Shown here piece after piece: positions 9,705 to 18,232 of a stretch of 33,672 nucleotides of DNA. Where the stretch lies: assembly GCA_003427395.1 (NCBI GenBank), contig BFEA01000398.1, forward strand, positions 13,377 through 47,048. Reading direction: 5' to 3'. Origin of the DNA: Chara braunii (lineage: Eukaryota > Streptophyta > Charophyceae > Charales > Characeae). Position 1 is the stretch's first letter, and each line of letters starts with the position of its first letter. The notes under the pieces are model-generated. The model had not been told where the DNA came from. It saw only the letters and a program-made list of their open reading frames with translations, and did not search any database. Position numbers and translations under genes: made by a program.

Positions 9705-9750
9705 CCTCCTGAAGAGACCTGTAGTACGCGCAGGTCGAAACGCGTCGAGG
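9705..9750 (+). ncRNA. Hammerhead ribozyme motif with self-complementary helix III
   Basis: All conserved core positions are present. CTGAAGA (9709-9715) fits CUGANGA. Helix II is GACCTG/CAGGTC (9716-9721 with 9731-9736, 6 perfect pairs, 9-nt loop). GAAA is at 9737-9740. CGCG at 9741-9744 provides helix III, followed by T9745 and C9746, the cleavage-site base. Helix I is CCTC (9705-9708) with GAGG (9747-9750). In one molecule helix III would be a single C-G pair closing a 2-nt loop. CGCG is self-complementary, so two copies could form a 4-bp intermolecular helix, as known for minimal type I hammerheads of Penelope-like elements and animal satellite RNAs. Position 7 is A instead of the common U, which is tolerated. 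Cleavage after 9746 is predicted, not shown. Confidence 0.72.
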
Positions 9751-9862
9751 ATTGCGTAATTAAGTTTTTGGTGTTTGGCGAGCAAAGATGAAATTGGAAA
9801 TTTTTTTCAATTGTGGTTTTTGCTTTCCCTCCTGTGAACGGTTGGATTTGGTTTTTACCCTG

Positions 9863-9998
9863 ATTTCTTCTTCTTCTTCTTCTTCTTTCTCTCTCCTCTA
9901 GTCTCTATCTCTTTGCAGGTGCTTCCATTTCTTTCGCAATTGGGTGGCATTGTCTTTCATTGTGAATTTGCACTTTGGAAATGACCAGGATCATAACA
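9863..9998 (+). mobile_element. Partial 3' LTR of element 1
   Basis: About 136 bp matching the last part of the 5' LTR nearly base for base: the (TTC)n run, CTCTATCTCTTTGCA, TTTCGCAATTGGGTGGCATT, and the end GACCAGGATCATAACA. The upstream 600 bp of the LTR are absent, and the sequence before 9863 is unrelated. It therefore appears truncated at its 5' side, together with loss of integrase and the polypurine tract. Confidence 0.85.
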
Positions 9999-10346
9999 GG
10001 GTAGATAAGGCAAGGGAACAACGTACCTGGAGATAGCTGCCCCCAACCACATATTTCTCACCAATTGAGCCGATGTGCATTTCGATGACCAGTCATAGCT
10101 TTGGTATCACCCACAACGCAATGCAGTGCCACCTCTGCCAAAATGCCACATCAGCATGCTCTCATCATCAAACATACATCCGTTGTCGCCACAACTCCCA
10201 TGTTGTCCCCACAACCTTCCAACGGCCGACCCCTCTACCTGGGTCCCGCTCAACAAGCCAACGCCAATGTATCCTCACTTCACAGAAGCATCGTCAGCAC
10301 ACCAAGTAACAATGTCGCCGGCGGCGGGTAAAGCGTTCACAAACCA

Positions 10347-10358
10347 GCTCCGATACCA
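10347..10358 (-). promoter_or_regulatory. Primer-binding site of a minus-strand LTR element
   Basis: GCTCCGATACCA is the exact reverse complement of the primer site at 4106-4117. On the minus strand an LTR would end just before it, and TG at 10362-10363 fits the reversed CA end. The element would run leftward, towards 9999, but no coding motif of it was recognised in the 350 bp before element 1. The extent of its LTR to the right could not be fixed. Confidence 0.55.
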
Positions 10359-10360
10359 AA

Positions 10361-10987
10361 TTGCAAGGAATTTGAGTGGGAACGATATACAAAAAGTCGA
10401 GTTGCGAAATCACACAGATGTCCAAGTAGTCGTGTACAAGCAGAGAGCATAAATGCACCGAGATTCAATCCAAATAAGAGCAATACAATGAAGTCATGAG
10501 CCAATGTTCAAGCCCTCAGGCCACACCAACACAGTATCCAATGTTGCTCCTGTCTGTCTGGCGCCCAACGCCCAACCTACACTACCTGCCTATCCTACCT
10601 ACATCAGCATTCACGCAACAGGCTCACTTCAACTTTGAAGACCAATGTACATGACGTCAACACCATAATCGACCTTCCTCATGCACCATGTACGTATCTC
10701 GTCTCCCCTCATCATACCCTGACCACCCACACTTGCCTCCTTCCTGAAGACCACCAATCGCCCTTACCCCCAAGCGCCCTGCAGCCCGGCTATGGCTGCT
10801 CGCGCTCCGCTGCCCGGCAGCACCCCTCTCACCTCACACGCGCCCTCGCCGCTAACGCAGCACGCAGCCTCTCGCGGAGCAACACAGCAATGTGACCGCA
10901 ATGCATGTGTGGGCCAGAATATCGGGCTTCGGCTGCCTCCTTCCCTATATGGAAGTGGCAGCCTCTGTTTGGCTGCGTGTAGCCTGG
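10361..10987 (-). other. Probable minus-strand LTR sequence, end undefined
   Basis: The DNA right of the reversed primer site should be LTR, starting TGCAAGGAATTTGAG at 10362. The stretch is C/A-rich with many CACC and CCTACC words and has no coding signs. No second copy is in the window, so the boundary cannot be set. Confidence 0.3.
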
Positions 10988-11735
10988 CTGGAAGTTTCCG
11001 GTAGCTTCCAGTCAGGCCCCAGACCCTGCGCCCAGGCCCAATGCTGCAGTTGAGGGCCTGGGCCCTTTACAGTCGGGCATGGCTTGAGTTTCCTGACTTG
11101 GGCCGTTTGCTGCATTTGCACAGGACCCGGGGTATGTACATTGACAATGTTGCTTTTGCGTAGGCCCGTAGCCACTTCGTGATGTATCTACCCTGCATTG
11201 TGTGTATATGTGGCCAGGCGCAACTACCAAGGCCTGGGCCAAACTGTACGGTGCAGCTTAGGGAGGCTCACGCTTCCATTCAACCAACTGGCGTGCGGCA
11301 ACAGCCTTAGTACCCACATATGGAAAATGCCAAATTGTGGCCTCTAGTGAATATTCAGGCCCGCTGTCGGAGGGCCCAACATTCAGGCCCTCCGGTCTCA
11401 TGTTCTGACCTGTGGGATAAGACATGCCCCACTAGGCCAACCTGAGTGAACGACGGCTCAGTCCGCTCTCCTTAACGGGAAGAGGCTGCGCTGCAGGTTA
11501 TTAAACTTATTAGCCCTGGCCTTTCCGTGGCTAATCTTGTCGAGACCCTACCGCTGAATTTTTATTTTTGTTTTATTTTTTTGTGAAGGGCTCGATTAGC
11601 CTCGACAAAAAATAAAATAATGGGCCGTCATAAGTGGCGGCCATGTCGGGGCAAATACCCTGACAAGGGTATTTGCCGGGGATCTTAAACGTCGGACGCT
11701 GTCCGACTGTTTCGTTGAATTGAAGGACTTAATGA
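10988..11735. repeat. Hairpin chain, block 1
   Basis: Hairpins read directly: CTGGAAG 10988-10994 with CTTCCAG 11005-11011; GCCCAGGCCC 11030-11039 with GGGCCTGGGC 11054-11063; CGGAGGGCC 11368-11376 with GGCCCTCCG 11386-11394; CTGAG 11442-11446 with CTCAG 11457-11461; ATTAGCC 11509-11515 with GGCTAAT 11529-11535. The last right arm can instead pair with GATTAGCC at 11594-11601. GGCCGTCA 11623-11630 pairs with TGGCGGCC 11635-11642; GGCAAATACCC 11650-11660 with GGGTATTTGCC 11667-11677; GTCGGAC 11691-11697 with GTCCGAC 11701-11707. Confidence 0.8.
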
Positions 11736-11828
11736 GACTGACGTTGCCAAACGTTTATTCAGACGGAACCTACGGCTGAGGGACTAAATTTTTGCTTAAG
11801 TCCAAACGCCTGCGACATGCTATAGCGG

Positions 11829-12134
11829 TGGTACGGTTGGTCACCAACCACGTCTGGCGAATACGGATGGGCATACTGACGATGGAATACTCAGTCTAAA
11901 TCCTATCCTATTTAACAGCCGCGCGATTCAGAGCCTAAGTACATCATAGTGGTGGCTTATTGGGCCCACGGGCTAAGCCCCAACCGGTTAGATGGTGGGG
12001 CGACGACCGTTTGTCAAGGCGAGGCAGTTTGGGGCTGCCTAGTCCTGAGGCTGGGTGACCTACTGGGCAGCAACTCTTCAAATAGAAGAGTTGCGGGTCT
12101 AGCTTCCGTGAATAGGAGCTAGCCTAGTAGGTTA
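11829..12134. repeat. Hairpin chain, block 2, with a three-way junction
   Basis: GGTTG 11835-11839 pairs with CAACC 11845-11849. GCCCCAACC 11977-11985 pairs with GGTGGGGC 11994-12001 with one bulge. AGGCAG 12022-12027 pairs with CTGCCT 12035-12040. A closed unit follows: GTGACCTACT (12055-12064) with AGTAGGTTAC (12125-12134), one G-T. It encloses GCAACTCTTC 12070-12079 with GAAGAGTTGC 12085-12094, and a third stem TAGCTTCC/GGAGCTA near 12098-12121. This would fold as a three-way junction. Confidence 0.7.
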
Positions 12135-12190
12135 CAACATCAAGCTATCACCCATCAGACGCTGGGATCGAGCCTGACGACACACTTCCT

Positions 12191-12715
12191 GGGCTAGCTC
12201 CTTTTTCAGAGCAGCCCGTTTTTGAAAGCATGAAGCGTGGCCATTTTCGGCCGGGAGATCGACAGATCTCACGGCTGAAAACAGCCGCGCGGCTGCAGCA
12301 TGGCCCTTGCGCAAGGATGACATGCATAACTCAAGAAACGACCCAATTTTTTTAAGATTCCCCTAAGGGAATTGAACATGGGTCTGTAAATCGGTGGGGT
12401 AGGGGGGGATGCCAGCCAAGCTGGCGCAGGCTGCAGTGGCCATTGGCTTATGCCAACGACATTTCTGTAAAAAAAAAAAAAAAAATCTAAACTAAGCAGA
12501 CAGCGCCAGATGGCGCCCACCGAAGTGGCAGGGGACTTAGCATACCCAGAAGGAATAGCAGGCGCCCGTTGAAAACGGGCAGCCGTTTTCTTTTGCAGGT
12601 AAGTAGGTTTTCTTTTTGTTTTTTATTTTCTTTTAGATTTTTAGATTTTCTTTGGTTTCTTTTTTAGATTCTTCCTTTTTTTTTGTTTGTTCCTACGAGC
12701 TGGAAAATCGCTCGT
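12191..12715. repeat. Hairpin chain, block 3
   Basis: GGGCT-A-GCTC 12191-12200 pairs with GAGC-AGCCC 12209-12217. TTTTC...GAGATC pairs with GATCTC...GAAAA across 12244-12281. ATTCCC 12357-12362 pairs with GGGAAT 12367-12372; GCCAGC 12411-12416 with GCTGGC 12420-12425; TTGGC 12443-12447 with GCCAA 12452-12456; GCGCC 12503-12507 with GGCGC 12512-12516; CCAC 12517-12520 with GTGG 12525-12528. GCCCGTT 12564-12570 pairs with AACGGGC 12574-12580, competing with GAAAACGG 12571-12578 and CCGTTTTC 12583-12590. ACGAGC 12695-12700 pairs with GCTCGT 12710-12715. A T-rich spacer fills 12600-12690. Confidence 0.75.
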
Positions 12716-12812
12716 TCGTTGAAAATGAAAGAGCAAACTTCCAAACGAAGACTGGGGGAAGAGCAGAAACGAACTAATCTACCCCTATAACGTGGAAGGA
12801 TACGTTGTTGCG

Positions 12813-12955
<143 letters not shown>

Positions 12956-12960
12956 CAGGA

Positions 12961-13321
12961 CGTGAGCCCAACCGCGCCGCAGGCCAGGCCTCACGCCACT
13001 TCTATGGGGAACAAAAGGAAGAACAACCTTTTCAAGCTGTATGGGAACAGGACCCACTCCCCATTCAGAAAAGCCACGAATATTCGTGGCCGCGAGATCT
13101 AGAATCTCGCGGCTCACGAACCCCGCGTGGGAATGAGACTGTGGGAGTTGGTTGGAAGGAGAGAGAGAGGAGAACATGGAAGTTGGGAGGAGGAGGTCCT
13201 ACTCCTCCCAACTTGCCAACTGCCATCCCCGTTTTCAGGGGAGGGCAAAGAAAAGTGAGGGGAGGACTGTTGCATGCAACTGCATAAACCTGGCCGAGAG
13301 AATGGCCAGGCACATGCAGTT
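12961..13321. repeat. Hairpin chain, block 4
   Basis: CGTGAG 12961-12966 pairs with CTCACG 12990-12995. A possible three-way junction follows: ATGGGGA 13004-13010 with TCCCCAT 13058-13064, enclosing AAAAGG/CCTTTT (13013-13018, 13027-13032) and TGGG/CCCA (13042-13045, 13053-13056). The 18-nt palindrome GCCACGAATATTCGTGGC is at 13073-13090. It overlaps the next stem, GCCGCGAGAT 13089-13098 with ATCTCGCGGC 13104-13113. AAGTTGGGAGGAG 13180-13192 pairs with CTCCTCCCAACTT 13202-13214. TCCCC 13226-13230 pairs with GGGGA 13238-13242. AACTGCAT plus CCTGGCC (13278-13295) pairs with GGCCAGG plus ATGCAGTT (13304-13321). Confidence 0.82.
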
Positions 13322-13380
13322 AGTTTAGTTTTAAAACTTTTAATTTTTCTTTTTTTTTTGTTTATTTCTTCTTTATTTAT

Positions 13381-14083
13381 GTGAGGACACTTGTCCTCAC
13401 GTGGTGTCAGGCTCCCGTTTTTTTAGGGAGCCTGGAAATGGAGGAGTCATAAAAGGAAAAGGCCAAGTACAGCCTTTTCCCCAATGTATCTGCCCTGGAA
13501 AAAGGGTCCAGATACATCGAACTGTAAGGGGTTGTATCTCTCCAACCCCTTATCAAAAAAATAAAAGAAAAATTGTTTTGAAAATGCCAGAACCTCAGCT
13601 ATCTCGTGAAATTCCGAGATAGATGAGGAAAAGAAAAGAAAAAGAAAAAGAGGGCAGTTAAAGGAACTGCCCTCACTAAGGTTGTGGCTGAGGTGCGGCC
13701 ACAGTTAGCCCTGGATGTTGGCCAGATCAAGGGCTCACTGTGAGTCCGCGATTTTGCCTGGGGGCTGGTGTGACGTCCAACCCTCCTCAGCCACTATAAA
13801 ACAGGCAGCTGTCCCCCAGCTGCCACACAAAGCACTCGTGGTGCCAGTGTGTGACGAGCACACTTGAGTGTTCTTGGCTGCTGGAGGTGCTGCCTGAGGC
13901 AACATGGAAGGAAGCTGGAGTTCTGCAGAGGAGCGCGAGGAGAGGAGTTGGGCAGCCATAGCCAAGGCAGGGAGCACTCTGCTCCCCTCCCCTCTGGCTG
14001 GTGCTGGTCCCACGGGACTGACCCAGGAGCGCTGCGGGACTACGACAGTACAGCGCTGTGGGATTTGGGCCTCGAGCCCAAAT
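13381..14083. repeat. Hairpin chain, block 5
   Basis: GTGAGGAC 13381-13388 pairs with GTCCTCAC 13393-13400; CAGGCTCCC 13408-13416 with GGGAGCCTG 13426-13434; GGAAAAGGC 13455-13463 with GCCTTTTCC 13472-13480; ATGTATCTG 13484-13492 with CAGATACAT 13509-13517; TAAGGGGTTG 13525-13534 with CAACCCCTTA 13543-13552; CTATCTCG 13599-13606 with CGAGATAG 13615-13622; GAGGGCAGTT 13650-13659 with AACTGCCCTC 13665-13674; TGTGGC 13683-13688 with GCCACA 13698-13703; AGCCCTGGAT 13707-13716 with ATCAAGGGCT 13726-13735; GGCAGCTG 13804-13811 with CAGCTGCC 13817-13824; GGGAGC 13970-13975 with GCTCCC 13981-13986; AGCGCTG 14028-14034 with CAGCGCT 14051-14057; ATTTGGGC 14063-14070 with GCCCAAAT 14076-14083. A/T-rich spacers separate some of them. 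Confidence 0.82.
13768..13801 (+). promoter_or_regulatory. Promoter-like words (TGACGTCC and TATAAAA)
   Basis: TGACGTCC near 13771 resembles a bZIP/CRE-type site, and TATAAAA lies at 13795-13801, about 100 bp before an ATG at 13904. No supported gene follows, so this is weak. It would matter only if the hairpin chain or the repeat ORF after it is transcribed. Confidence 0.2.
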
Positions 14084-14106
14084 TTTACTAATTTCGGCTA
14101 GCCATT

Positions 14107-14390
14107 TTTCCGTTGCAGCGGGGAAACGCTGCCGAAATTGTACAAGCGGCGACGAGGCTGTTAACGGTGGTGGTGCGGAAGCGCTGCCGAATTTTTGCGG
14201 CGGCGACTCTGGTTTTAACGGCGGTAGTGCGGAAACGCTGCCGGATTTTTGCTGCGGCGGCACTAGTTTTAACGGCGGTGGTGCGAAAGCGCTGCCGGAT
14301 TTTTGCTGCGGCGACACTGGTTTTAACGGCGGTTGTGCGAAAGAGCTGCCTGTTTTTTGCAGCGACGGCACTGGTTTCACCGCAGTGACA
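14107..14390. repeat. 54-bp minisatellite
   Basis: Units of exactly 54 bp start with TTAACGG at 14161, 14215, 14269 and 14323, and degenerate units flank them. Because 54 is a multiple of three, several frames on both strands stay open and encode 18-residue repeats, for example GGGAKALPDFCCGDTGFN on the plus strand. A plus-strand frame from 14058 to 14453 could encode such a Cys-rich repeat protein, but no family is recognised and no frame is clearly favoured. Confidence 0.9.
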
Positions 14391-15069
14391 GCAGTTTTTT
14401 TTTGCACTGAGTGGAGGTGGGGCATTGGCACAGAGAAGGTGCCGCCAAAGTAGTGGTGCATTTTGAGGTGGCGTGAGCGTGACGCCCCAGTGACGCTGTG
14501 GCATTGGAGGCGAGTGGCGGTAACGCGAAGACGTCGTCGGACTGTTGGAAGGTGATTGTGTATTGAGAAGGTATTGTGGCAGGCGGTCGTCACGAAGGAG
14601 TGATGCGGATCACTTTGCTGACTATTGGTTGCGGCAACCTTCTCATCTAAAGGCGTGAATCTATATGGTTTTCTTGGGTGTGCCGTGCAACTTCACTCAA
14701 GGTCAGTGGCCAGTCAGTGGACGACTCAGACTCCCTTCACACCTGTGTGCACCCACACATTGCTCGACCCTGTTGCTTTGAATGTTCAGGAGAAAAGGTT
14801 GAGTGGGATTGTGTGCGTCATGCATGAGTGAAAAGTTGGATCTGACGTGAGTAGTGAGACTTTGCTTGTCTTCTTTTGGTTGTGTTGTCTGTGTGTTGTG
14901 CAGGTAGGTAGAAGGATGCTTGCAAAGGAGATTGATTATGCTTAATTGAGAAAAGGGGAAATGATTGTCTTCCTTTTACTTTTCACTTGCCTGCATGTTA
15001 AAAATGATTCGTTGTTTTGAAAAACGTTAATTTTGTGTGTACCGTAGAATGAATTCGATTGAAATAAAG
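14391..15069. other. Non-coding stretch, nothing recognised
   Basis: G/T-rich DNA with a small GGTTGCGGCAACC hairpin near 14628 and no supported gene. The frames are short and lack motifs. Confidence 0.45.
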
Positions 15070-15137
15070 CAGATAAGGTCAAATGGACTTAGTCTTTTCC
15101 TGAGGATTACCCGTTCTGTCTCGAATGACCTTATCTG
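15070..15137. repeat. 12-bp perfect inverted repeat
   Basis: CAGATAAGGTCA (15070-15081) and TGACCTTATCTG (15126-15137) are exact reverse complements with a 44-bp spacer. The role is unknown; it could be the ends of a very small foldback element. Confidence 0.7.
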
Positions 15138-15879
15138 GCTGTACCTGTTCAAATGATTCTCATTCTTTATCTCCTTTGTCTTCTTTTCGTCTAAGTTGCA
15201 GTGGATACATCCTCTCTCTCAAGGTCGCATCTGGGTTGGGGGTTCGTTGCTTTAGGAGCTGACCCTATTTATCGACCCAGAGTGGAGCGTTCCACGGGGG
15301 GGTATTTCGTCGATTCGGTGGAGACGGCCCAACTTCTGAGATCCGAGTCTTGTGCTCGGGCGAGGAGGAGTACCCCAGACCACTTCCTAGAGCGAGAGGC
15401 ATGCAACACCTCAAGCAATGCCCCTGATCAAGAATCATCCGCAAAACATCATGTCATCCAAGAAGATTGAGAAACGTATGGAGACGGGTGTGTGCGTGTT
15501 CAATCTAATGTCGGTGGTAGGATGGAATGAATAACTTTGGCAGCGCATCTCATCAAGTCAAAATTAAGATAGACCGACTACCTTGTCGACTGCATTGAGG
15601 TTATTGTTGAGAGTCAACTCCTTGTTGGCAGCTGTATGATTTTTGTGAAATTCAACCCGGGGTGGTCATATTTTATTTTGATATTGTGTTATTGGATGTA
15701 TCTTATGATGATTTAGATTCGTTCACTTATCATTTCAGATTGGATATATGTTCATGTCGACTACGGTCGATTTTTTTTTTTTTTTAACTATGTGTGGTTG
15801 TTATGTCTTTTTTTTTAACTGGTGACCAAAAGGACTAGGATATTGGGGGGTTCACACTTGGTTGAAACCGTCCTAGTCG

Positions 15880-16215
15880 ATCGACGTACACTTCGTACTT
15901 AGGAGATCAACGCCCTAAGGAACGGACGAGGTTCGGGTTCAATATATGTTTTAATCGCGCATACCTATACTACAGCGAACGAGCAAACGCCCTCGGCTGA
16001 CCCACCTCTGCAACTGCATGTAAAAGCTTTCGCATGTGGGTCAGTAGCTCGGTAGGGATACTCCCCTAAGGGTGGTGACAGCCCCTTAGGGAAGGAAAGC
16101 TTATACCCCACGGGAACCTATCCTGTCATAGGGGACCGCGGGATGTACAGCTGGCGCACCCAGCTAGAGCGGCAAAGGGACGACGCGACCGCGACCGTCT
16201 TGACGGTTCGCGGGA
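15880..16215 (+). repeat. Dispersed repeat, copy 1, hairpin-rich
   Basis: The order of words here (GATCAACGCCCTAAGG, CGCATACCTATACTAC, GTAAAAGC, CATGTGGGTCA, CCTAAGGGTGGTGACAGCCC, CGGGAACCTATCCTGTC) matches, diverged, the reverse complement of 24600-24885. It carries hairpins CCCTAAGGG/CCCTTAGGG (16064-16072, 16083-16091), AGCTGG/CCAGCT (16149-16154, 16160-16165) and CCGCGACCGTC/GACGGTTCGCGG (16189-16199, 16202-16213). No protein is recognised. It belongs to an unidentified dispersed family. Confidence 0.6.
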
Positions 16216-17099
16216 TTAATTAGGCGACATCCCCGAGTTGTCTCTGTGTTTTGCTTTTTGCTTTAACTCCTGCGTGACATGGTCGGGAGGGTTCCAGCCT
16301 CTTCGCGAGGAAAGACGGGGGCCGATGCGCTCGACAACAGTATTCACGTTGGTCAGGCCTGTATCCAGACCAGAGGGTGCTTGTCGGGGCTGTATTTCCG
16401 CAACCGGGTCTGGAAAACCAGCTGCACCAGCGGGATTACTGGACCTGGAATCAGCCGCAGTGGTAGGTCTACTTAGGCAGTACCCTCTCCTGTTCCACCG
16501 ACGCGGACGTGCGTGCTTAGGTGTGCCACGTGTCGACGGGCACAGCGGCCAACTGTCAACCCAGGGAAATGATCACTCGACCGTCACGAAAAGGACCAGG
16601 GTTTGACTTTTGGGGACAGTTCTCTACTCGCACTCGACGTCGATAGAGAGTACGAGTTGTCGGGCAGCCAAAAACGTATGCTCATTGACAGCTGTTTGTT
16701 CGTGAGACTGCCACCTGGCAGTTAGAAAACTTAGGGCTTTGACTTGTTCCTCAGTTCTCACATGCATTGTATCCGCCATGGGGCGGAGAGGCAAAGAGAC
16801 CTGAAAAAACGATCAGGAGGGGTCAGCAGAGAATGAGGTGTAAGGAGAATCAAGAAAAAGATTACATATCGCAGGCATAGTGATTGTTCATAGTGAGTGG
16901 TTGGTTGCTGCTACAAGAGCGTGATGAACAGCGAAAGGCTACCATGTTGTAGTTGGTCAGATAACATATCAGTGAAGTGTTGCCAATCAGATCTGACCGT
17001 AATTGCAATGGGCTATAGGGTCATTCAAACCGTTCGTTGCTCGGTTGCAGTAGTCAATTACATCTGGGAGCCAATCTAGACCAGGTCGGATATCAACCA
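16216..17099. other. Non-coding stretch, nothing recognised
   Basis: Mixed DNA with short inverted words such as CCTC/GAGG and CTGG/CCAG. The longest open frames here show no family motif. Confidence 0.4.
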
Positions 17100-17520
17100 T
17101 CAAATTAATTTCATGTCAAAATTCAGCAAGATTTTCGAGCGGTTTCAGGTCAGTTTCCAGTTCAGTTTCTGTAGAGTTCAATCCAGACTCAATGCAATCA
17201 GTTCAGTTTTCAATAATTTCAGTGCGCATTCAATGAACTACGTCCAGTCTCGATAAGTTCAGTTTAATCTCATAATTCAAATCTAAGTGAGGTTGTCAGT
17301 GGAAGTTTCAGTTCAGACCTCGATGCAGTATCAGTGAATTCATCTCGGTTTCGATAAGCTAAGTTTGATGGACTTAATCTCCACAATTTGATTCAGTTTC
17401 AGTAAGTTCAGTGGAATAAGTTTCGTCCCTTCAAGTTCAATCCAGTTCTCAGTAAGTTCAGTTCACCCTCGGAGAATTCAGTTTCATCTCAACAAGTTCA
17501 GTTCAACATTGATTTTAGAT
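17100..17520. repeat. Degenerate TTCAGT-rich tandem array
   Basis: Words such as AGTTCAGTT, TCAGTAAGTTCAG, TCTCAGTTCA and GATAAGTTCAGTTT recur every 15-40 bp. The array is too diverged to give one period by eye. It looks like an old minisatellite next to the 40-bp array. Confidence 0.6.
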
Positions 17521-17710
17521 TTAAGTGTGGCTTTCAGGGAAAGCTTCGGTTCAGTTCTCATTTCGGCTCTCAGTTCAACTCTCGGTTCAATGTCGGCGAA
17601 TTCGATTCAGTCTCACTTTCAATGAGTTCGATCTCGGTGAACCAATCACTAAGCTCGGTCCAGTCTCAGTGATCAGGCTCAACAGATTGCGTTTTCAAGA
17701 GATGTGGTCG

Positions 17711-17940
17711 GGTCACATCTGGCAGTTCCGGTGACAGCAGCGGCAGTGCTGGTCACATCGGGCAGTTCTGGTGACAACAGCGGCACTGCTGGTCATAGCG
17801 GGAGGCCCGGTGGTAGCAGCCAGGGTGCTAGTCACAACAGGGAATCCCGGTGACAGCAGCAAAGTGCTGGTCATAGCGAGCTCTCCTGGTGACAGCAGTA
17901 ACAGTTTATATCACAGCAAGTGCTCTTGGTGACATCAGCG
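17711..17940. repeat. 40-bp minisatellite, about six units
   Basis: Units start at 17711, 17751, 17791, 17830, 17869 and 17909, are 39-40 bp long, and alternate a GGTCACA half and a GGTGACAGCAGC half. Similarity falls towards the right. There are no unique spacers between identical repeats, so it is not a CRISPR array. Confidence 0.88.
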
Positions 17941-18158
17941 TTCAACAAAACTGATCAGATGATAAGTGAGCAGTTTTAAAATTAGCAAGTATGTGAGTAT
18001 TGCAGACTCAAAGCAAGACTTTCTTGAGCATTGACGGATATGTTGAGAAGCAGACTCAGGACTTGAGCACAGTCATGAGATGCAAGCCGCAACAGACCTC
18101 CTCTTGAGCACAGGTCAGCATCAGGCGGAACCGCTTAAGGACCACTTGACATCATATT

Positions 18159-18232
18159 AACCATTGTCTGATATCTGAGTATGATATCATCTTTAGAGAG
18201 GAGAGAGAGAGCTGACTATAGTGACAATGGTT
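18159..18232. repeat. 10-bp perfect inverted repeat
   Basis: AACCATTGTC (18159-18168) and GACAATGGTT (18223-18232) are exact reverse complements. The 54-bp spacer has an inner TGATATC...GATATCA pairing. Confidence 0.6.

Noticed and set aside
14161-14376. CRISPR-like array at the 54-bp repeats
   Set aside because: The whole 54-bp unit repeats, so there are no spacers.
13787-14593. 268-residue minus-strand frame over the 54-bp repeat
   Set aside because: The repeat period is a multiple of three, so several frames are open by construction. No domain or codon signal favours this one.
17711-17940. CRISPR-like array
   Set aside because: Units are diverged and contiguous with no unique spacers, no cas genes are nearby, and the context is eukaryotic.
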